From NCBI GenBank assembly GCA_902728285.1, contig CACVBU010001137.1, forward strand, positions 35,784 through 99,783: 64,000 bases of DNA, written 5' to 3'. The notes under the pieces were generated by a model that searched no databases, was not told the DNA's origin, and saw only the letters and a list, made by a program, of their open reading frames with translations. Position 1 is the first letter of the stretch. Each line of letters begins with the position of its first letter. A program made the position numbers and the translations under genes. Below are positions 57,354-64,000 of this stretch, in pieces. This DNA is from Clytia hemisphaerica (lineage: Eukaryota > Cnidaria > Hydrozoa > Leptothecata > Clytiidae).

Positions 57354-60265
57354 GACTAGTATTATAAAAATACAATAGTGTATTATATTGGAATTTTTTT
57401 TAATTTCTATCTCTTTTCCTTAATGCTTCTAATTACTAAGTTAAAGAACTGAATGCAAACATTTGTTATTAATGGTTACTTTGATTAAAAATGGTCATTG
57501 TATAGATGTGGTACCTTAAGTGGATTAATTTTCGTGTGGACAAAATTTCGCGAATGGAAGATTGAAAATTTTCGCGTGGACTAAATTTCGCGATTTGGCC
57601 TGTTTTTTACCTAATTTCTTTCATTTACCTCTAGGGGTTTTGGCAAAAATTGCAATTCTAAAAATTTCGCGAAATTGGCCAAAATACGCGAAAATCGCGA
57701 AAATTAATCCACGCGAAAATTAATCCACTTAAGGTATTTTTCTCATAACATGTTGATTGTTAGAAAATTATTCAATTTGCTAGTCTTCAATAAAATTGGA
57801 ACCTCAGGCTTTTTTGTTGTGTAGAGGGTTGAAAATCCACAAAATAATATGCAAATGCTTGACTTATGGGAACTATTTTATGTGGGAACTAGTATTTTGT
57901 GGTGATCAATTTGAGATTTTTTGTGGACCTTAATTTTGCAGATACTAGACTTTCTAGATAATTTGAGCCATTCTGTAAACAAATAGCTATTACATTTGTA
58001 ATTTAAAATTTTTTACGAGAACTCAATTCAGTAGTTTGGGGTCAAATGCGCAAAAATTGCAAAATTGAGTTTCTGCAAAAACTGGTTTCCATAAGGTAGA
58101 AACACTAGTAACATTATGTATGTGAAAACTACTTTCCTTTCTCTAATTATTGCATGTGAATTTGTGGATTTTTCCTTCTGCAAATTTTGTGTCAATTTCA
58201 CTGATTTTCAAAAATGTCCCTGCTTTATCCCAAAAAATAGGTTGTGTGTAACTTTGAAAATAGTCAAAATAATTATTTTAATGTGACTATCTTTATTTGA
58301 ATGTTTGTTAGATATTCATATATAAAAATTTAATTTAGATATGTATACCGTAAGGGAACTAATTTCGTGGGAATTACTTTTTGCTTTTTTCCTGGTTTTT
58401 CGGCAAAATTGCGAAAATTTGAACCCGCAAAATAATTTTTGCCAATATTATTGAGAAATTTGAAAAATCCCTAGCAAAATGAAAGGAATCTGCCCGAAAA
58501 GGGCAAAACTAGGAAATGCTAGAATTAAATTTTTATATATGGTAAGGTATATATTTTTTACTTGATTTTGCAAATTTCTGATTTTTGAAAGAATTTCAAT
58601 CGTTTTGTACCGTTTCAAAAGCTACAAATTTATACTGTTTCTTCTAATTTCTGAAATTTGTTTCAGGGCTTTGATTTTGCGACATAGGACTAAAATCGTT
58701 TAAATCTGCTAAATTATTGTTTCAACTAATCAAAAAATAAGTAAAATTATCATTTTCTAAATTACATATCAATTTCATAATAATCCATTTTAAAGAAAAT
58801 TCTAACTCTAGTTTGATTTTCTTTTCATCTATTTTAAAATTTTCTTTTATTTATATTTGTATAATCATATGCCTGTTGTCATGTACAAGGTTCTCGATCC
58901 TAACAGGCGTTACGTGGAAGTCCACAAACTAAAAGTACATGAATTTTCTTTATTTTGCACCTTTCTTTTTCCCTGTAAGAAAGGAATGAGCAAAATATTG
59001 GATTTAATTTTCAGCTTCAAATTTTATATTTTCTTGTTCACAGATTGGCAAAAATATACATTCATGCAAGATACTAATGTATATTTTGATCATCCCCATA
59101 TCATTGGATTTTATTTATCTTTCTAGCCTGGGTCTGGTTGACCATTTCCTGTCAAGGAAAAAGTAAAAGTTCAATTCTTTTAACAGTTTTTTATTTTACT
59201 TGAAATTCTCGTTTGCTTCCTGGTTTTTACCTGAACTGAGATAAAATTCACTTTGAAGGAAGAAATAAGAAAGCCTGCATGACAGCAGAATTTTGTGAGA
59301 TTGGCTGGAAAATAACATGAGGATTCTGTATATTTGAAGGACTATTGCTTTGGAAGGATAGTGCTACAGTACTTTTGGAGAAGATCTAACCATATTTTTT
59401 GAAGGGAATTATTATTGCCTTTGAAGAAAATTCTGTTGTCCTTTGAGGAAAATAGTAGCATACAGGAGACTAGCTGATTGAATCATGAAAAATAGAGTTG
59501 ATGTAGTTTAAAATTTGAAAGGGAAAGGTGTATGGAATAATGTGAATTCCCAGATTGGAAGTAAGAATGATTAGATATGAGTAAAAATAGCAAGTTGATC
59601 TCTTTCTTTTCCCACCAAGAGATAACTTTTAGTAAAGTGACAAAGATCAAAAATAGAATGTGGAGGCTTGATATATGTTTTATACATATGTCTTGCTCAT
59701 GCGTCTACTTTTGAAAAACTATAGTATGTGTTATGAATGTATGAAAAGTAATAGATAATGAGTGATTACATATTTTGTGTGTCAGAAATGTGTCTAAATA
59801 AAAGGAATCTTGAGGTTGGACATTTTGCCTGATGGAGAGCTAAGAAGCCTCAAACCCTTTTACTGAATTTTTTTAAATCTACAACGACTTAAAATTTCAA
59901 AATAAAACAATAATTTGTAGCCTTGGAAACTAAACTAACACTTTTCCTACTGTCATGTTTTCTATGAAACTTTCTTATCCCAACTCCTCATGAAGTATTA
60001 AAACTCAACAAGGAGAAATGATTAGAATGGTCATTTAAACAGACAAGTAGGATGCACTAAAACAATCCGAAAATTTTACTAGCCTTAAGAGGACAAAAGT
60101 TCTAGTTCTATTAATTAATCACATAATACGCAAACGTACATTATAATGATAAAAGGTATAACTAGTAATACAAAGCAATGATCTCATGTAACTTTAAATT
60201 TACCAAAAGTTTTTGTTAGAATACACAAAATAATGTCAAATCTAAAAATGATAATTTTCTGAAAA
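57354..60265. other. Spacer between the convergent DUF6589 and RecQ genes
   Basis: No gene recognised. It holds one clear MITE (57514-57734) and, at about 58347, a single end of a related TCGCGA-type element (TACCGTAAGGGAACTAATTT). An 89-codon open frame at 58857-59126 has no recognisable features. The 3' UTRs of both genes probably lie here. Confidence 0.5.
57514..57734. mobile_element. TCGCGA-rich MITE, TA-flanked
   Basis: The ends CCTTAAGTGGATTAATTTTC are exactly inverted and flanked by TA. The interior carries AAATTTCGCGA units in both orientations. It sits in the probable 3' UTR of the DUF6589 gene. Confidence 0.9.
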
Positions 60266-61951
60266 TTAGTTATATGATAATACAATTGGTGCATATTTGT
60301 CAATTATTAATAAAAGTTCTTTTCTACACTCTCTATGAAAGACATCAAAATTATATAACAAATCTAGCTCTTCTAAAATATCAGCAACATTTTGAACTAT
60401 CATACTTGAAATATCAGACTTGCTTGATTCCTGGTCTGGCATTTTCATATCAAAGTAAAAACCATTTTTGATTTCATTGTCAAATTTAGCAAAACATTTG
60501 TCAATCTCTTCTTTGAATACCTCAAGTGTTGACTCATCAGCAATTCTTTTTCTAATTTCCAACAATTCAAAATATGGGAAAACTGTATCAGGATTACAGG
60601 TTGAACAGCATCTTTCTTGTTTTGGACTGTAAAAATCAAAATAGTTTGTTAACACTTTTCTTAGACAGCCTTCTGATAAACAATAATCTCTCATGGCCTT
60701 TTCAGTATGGGTATTGGTAGCAATATCTGAGTTGTTGTAGAAAAGTGTTGCCCATGAATCACATTTTGTTCGTCCAGCCCTCCCGATCTCTTGGGTGTAT
60801 GCTTCCATTGAAGAGGGAGGTCCAATATGGATGACATGGGAAATATTTGGTGCATCTACTCCCATACCTAATGCAGTTGTTGCAAATAAGACCCTAGTTC
60901 TAGAGTCTATTTCTTTAATCTCTTCTAAGATATAATTTTTCTCGCATGGAGGTGATGGTGAATGGAATTGATTGAAAAGTCTTGTTTTGCAGGATATTTC
61001 ACCGTTGACATACTGATTCTCAGCCAAAATTTTATCGAAAAGAGAATATGCTTTTCCACAAAAGTCAAGTTTCATGTATATTACTGTCATTGGGAAATTT
61101 TCCTTCAAAATCAACAAATTTCTTGCTATTGGCTCAAGAATTTCAGCAATACCAACAAAACCGTATAAGGAAGGTTTTCTCTGGACTATTGATAAAAATA
61201 TGTTTGGACGGTTAGGACTGACACAAACGATTTTCAAATCTTTCATACAGAGTGTTTCAGAAAAATGTTTTGTTTGGGACTTTGTAGCAGTTGCAGTTAC
61301 AGCAAGGAATTGTAACTCAGGTATAAATGATTTGAGAACTGCTAACTCGCTGAAATCTGTACGAAATTCATTTCCCCAAATTTCAACACAGTGAGCCTCA
61401 TCAATGGCACATGCAACAACACGTTCTTTAAAGATTGAAGATTTTAGCAATTCTCTTCCTTCAGTACTTAGAAAAGCTTCTGGGTGTCCAAATAAAATGT
61501 CAATTTCACCTGATTTTATAATGTCTGGTATTTTTGACAACTGTTGCTTCTTCTTGTCCTTAGCCTTTCCATCTTTTTGTAAAAATAGTGATGGCAAAAC
61601 ATCATGGGGTTTGTCTATTAAAGAGTGTGGCAGCATCTCTGCCTTTATCCCTTTTGCTAAAAGCATGGAAACTTGGTCACGTATTATTGATGAAAGTGGA
61701 CAAATTACTAAAACAATGTTTGACTTCTTATTCTTCTTTTGCGGTAGAATCCATGGAAGGAGATGGAAGATCAGAGATTTACCATATCCAGTTGGAAGAA
61801 CAGCAATGACATCATGACCTTTCAATAAGTACTCAAAGCATTGGATCTGCTTGGGTTTGAAACAAAAACTGGAAAATGATGAACATTCTTGAGATGACAA
61901 AATTGAGCCCAGCTTTTTAAAAACAAAAATTGGTCCATTGGCATTATCCAT
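60266..61951 (-). CDS. RecQ-like DEAH helicase, intact, single exon (561 aa)
   Basis: Superfamily 2 helicase of RecQ type: ATP-driven 3'-5' DNA unwinding, probably nuclear. Motifs in order: motif 0 FKPKQ (31-35), Walker A PTGYGKS (53-59), Ia CPLSSIIRDQ (84-93), Walker B DEAH (184-187), motif III VTATAT (218-223), motif V FATTALGMGVDAPN (356-369), motif VI QEIGRAGR (387-394), then a RecQ zinc site built from Cys424, Cys429, Cys448/449 and Cys452. HRDC and nuclease domains are absent, and the C-terminal 100 residues are helical and acidic. The frame is complete with ATG at 61951. It is intronless, unlike IFT144 and EOGT, and converges on the DUF6589 gene. Short RecQ-like proteins of this kind are common in cnidarian genomes, possibly carried by mobile elements; cellular RecQ paralogues (RECQ1/4/5) are the alternative. 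Confidence 0.9.
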   Translation of the reverse strand: MDNANGPIFVFKKLGSILSSQECSSFSSFCFKPKQIQCFEYLLKGHDVIAVLPTGYGKSLIFHLLPWILPQKKNKKSNIVLVICPLSSIIRDQVSMLLAKGIKAEMLPHSLIDKPHDVLPSLFLQKDGKAKDKKKQQLSKIPDIIKSGEIDILFGHPEAFLSTEGRELLKSSIFKERVVACAIDEAHCVEIWGNEFRTDFSELAVLKSFIPELQFLAVTATATKSQTKHFSETLCMKDLKIVCVSPNRPNIFLSIVQRKPSLYGFVGIAEILEPIARNLLILKENFPMTVIYMKLDFCGKAYSLFDKILAENQYVNGEISCKTRLFNQFHSPSPPCEKNYILEEIKEIDSRTRVLFATTALGMGVDAPNISHVIHIGPPSSMEAYTQEIGRAGRTKCDSWATLFYNNSDIATNTHTEKAMRDYCLSEGCLRKVLTNYFDFYSPKQERCCSTCNPDTVFPYFELLEIRKRIADESTLEVFKEEIDKCFAKFDNEIKNGFYFDMKMPDQESSKSDISSMIVQNVADILEELDLLYNFDVFHRECRKELLLIIDKYAPIVLSYN

Positions 61952-63059
61952 AATAGTACTGTTACCTTGTTCAATATTCAGCTCTCTGTCCTGTTTAACT
62001 AGCTACACACAACACACCTCTTGTTGTTTTTTCCCATCTTCTTCTTTCTTTATAAATCTACAAACTATTTTTACTTCGCTAGCTTTTTTTCTATTTTTAA
62101 TGTTCTTTTTCACCTAACTAATCTACTTTAAACAGGTATAGCAGGTATATGCTACAAATATCTAAGCTATAAATTATCTAAATTTTGTATAAAAATATAA
62201 ACAGGAAAGCCTTCTTCTTTCGATAGATCCCTGATTGTAAATGGGTCAGTGGTGCAAGGCTGATTCTTCATTATTGTTTATTTTTTGACGAATCCGATCC
62301 GCTGACCTTTCACTGCAAAATCGAAAGTAGTTTTGAAATATGGCTAAAATCTGACTATTTCACATCCCTTTATCCGACAATTTTCCCGCTAAAAATGCCG
62401 CGCTCTGATTGGTTAAAGAGCTGGCCTAGACCAGGGCCTAAGCGCCCATCTATAACGTCAAAAAGCTTATCGCCCTGGGTACGAGGTTGCAATCCCAGCA
62501 ATATCCGAGTTTTTAAGATTTTGTGTCGGTTTTTCGGTTTGCCACTTTCGTCTTTGTCGCTTTGAGTTGGTGATATGATGAAAATGGGTGCGGGTATGTG
62601 CGGAAGGTAAAGGGTCGGTTTTTATGACCTTTCAAAGAAAAATTTAAATTAGCCTCTCTAAGGGTCGGAAAATTCTCGTGTTTTAGGAGATTTTTTTTAT
62701 TTAGAGTGAAAAAATTGTAAAAAAGTCTCTCTCTAAGGCAGGATGGGAAATTTTTCAAAAAAATCTCTCTAAGTGTCACTTTTCAGCAAAAATTATTCTC
62801 TCTAAAGGGTCGGTTTTTGGAGGTTCCATCCACACATACTCCTCATCCCGCCAACCCTAGTACCCCCGGGTGATATGATTCCTTTCTTGGTTTGAATGTT
62901 TTTGACTTTTAGTTTTAGCTTAGCATGCGTTGCTTTACCAGTATCAGAGGTCAAGCTTTCAAAGAGAAAATATATGCCTTAAGAATTTATTTACGCGAAA
63001 TTTTTCATCATTTCTAACCATTGCATTCATTTTCATCGTTTTTACTACTACTGTAACGT
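61952..63059. other. RecQ gene 5' flank and repeats
   Basis: Sequence next to 61952 should contain the RecQ promoter. From about 62510 to 62820 a degenerate repeat of TCTCTAAGGGTCGGTTTTT recurs four to five times at roughly 60-70 bp. GCCCTGGGTACGAGG near 62472 looks like a transposon end. Confidence 0.5.
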
Positions 63060-63069
63060 GCTAAAGCAC

Positions 63070-63590
63070 TGGGCTCAACTTCAGTGTACGTGTGAAAGTG
63101 GAAGGCCCAATTGTAAACACTTTTTTAAAACAGGCTGATGGGCTCTCATGAAAACAGAAGGCCGTTGCAAACCCAGGGTGATAGGCGCTCGTGATTAAGG
63201 AAGGTCCAATTATTGTAAACCCAGGGTGACGGTTACTCTGGATAAGAGAAACTTCGTTGTAAACCCAGGGTGATAAGCGCTCGAGATTAAGGAAGGTCAA
63301 ATTGTAAACCCAGGGTAATGGTTACTCGGGATAAGAGAAAGCTCAATTGTAAACCCAGGGTGATAGGCGTTCGGGATAAGAGAAGGCCCAGTTGTAAACC
63401 CAGAGTGATGGGCACTCAGAATTAGGGAAAGCTTGCTTGTAAGCCCAGAGTGATGGATACTCGGGATAAGGTAGCTAAATTGCAAACGCGGGGTGAAAAA
63501 AGCCTTCTTTGATGGGCACTCAGGAAAGGGAAGGTTCAATTATAAAACCCAGAGCGATGAGTACTCAGAAGGATTAGAGAAAGCTCAGTC
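63070..63590. repeat. Minisatellite, about 45-48 bp unit, ten or so copies
   Basis: The core GTAAACCCAGGGTGATGGGC, followed by ACTCGGGATAAG and a variable tail, repeats in one direction with about 10-20 percent divergence by eye. Two minus-strand open frames across it are repeat artefacts. Confidence 0.9.
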
Positions 63591-64000
63591 GTAGGTAAAT
63601 TTAGAATAAAGAATTTTTTTCCGTGTGTAGAGCAACCTTTTATTTTGGCACCTAGATAAATTGACGCGTCAAAAAAATTTCTATTTTTGTATTTTTAGCA
63701 TTTAAAAAAATATTTGACGTCAATTATTTTGGCTTTTATGACGTTAAATAAGCGCAAAATCCCGGTAAAATAGGGATAACTCGCGAAAAAAAGCGAAATT
63801 CTAAAAAATGAAAAAACTACCCCTAATTTTTAACATAAGGAGGGCGTGTGCCAAATTTCAGCTCCTTAAACCAATTATTCCGCTCTCTACTCTGCCCCAA
63901 AGTTTGTGGACAAACTCACAAACATTCTGAGATTCTAGCTCAACTGAAGTTGAGAATATAGATATTTTCTGTGTCCATTATCCAAAAGACCTTTTGATCT
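63591..64000. other. AT-rich flank, no feature recognised
   Basis: Nothing supported. TGACGTCA-like motifs occur near 63715-63740, and the sequence runs off the window. Confidence 0.4.

Noticed and set aside
62440..62515. tRNA-like segment (GAGGTTGCAATCCC resembles a B box)
   Set aside because: No acceptor stem or A box at the right distance. GCCCTGGGTACGAGG is better explained as a transposon end.
1..64000. Hammerhead ribozyme cores (CTGATGA with GAAA) searched by eye because they occur in cnidarian repeats
   Set aside because: No site with both core segments and pairing stems was found; the search was visual only.

Overview
This window looks like intron-rich, AT-rich animal DNA, most likely from a cnidarian, probably a medusozoan or hydrozoan. 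I infer this from four things: Wnt, IFT144 and EOGT genes split into many short exons; a secreted protein that resembles cnidarian helical pore-formers; a ZAD-DUF6589 gene beside a RecQ-like helicase gene; and a very heavy load of small inverted-repeat transposons. The clade is an inference, not something read directly.

Layout. 1-3184: the last two coding exons of a divergent Wnt, with a fold-back element in the intron. 3185-8385: intergenic, several miniature transposons. 8386-10062 (minus): a single-exon secreted protein with a jellyfish-toxin-like helical segment. 10063-19312: intergenic and transposon-rich, including a 2.9 kb element with about 480 bp inverted repeats enclosing LINE debris. 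19313-39288: a complete IFT144/WDR19 gene (ciliary IFT-A retrograde transport) in 43 inferred exons, several of them microexons; intron 11 holds a nest of five transposons. 39289-44023: repeats. 44024-50173: EOGT (EGF-domain O-GlcNAc transferase), 16 exons, with its N-terminal exon(s) not found. 50174-54112: repeats, including a PIF-like element whose terminal repeat is split by another insertion. 54113-57353: a ZAD zinc-finger plus DUF6589 gene with two frame breaks in exon 1. 60266-61951 (minus): an intact RecQ-like helicase, converging on it. 61952-64000: repeats and a minisatellite.

Wnt, IFT144 and EOGT are ordinary conserved animal genes with no evident joint function. The ZAD-DUF6589 and RecQ pair is the part that looks like a poorly described mobile system: a candidate nuclease or transposase and a helicase facing each other, both without host-gene-like exon structure. 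No terminal repeats were found for it, so its mobility is a hypothesis. Most of the remaining sequence is explained by recurring miniature element families: AAT-flanked GGGCT ends, TA-flanked TCGCGA-rich ends, GGACCTACC ends, and pogo-like and PIF-like ends. Several insertions can be dated relative to each other by nesting.
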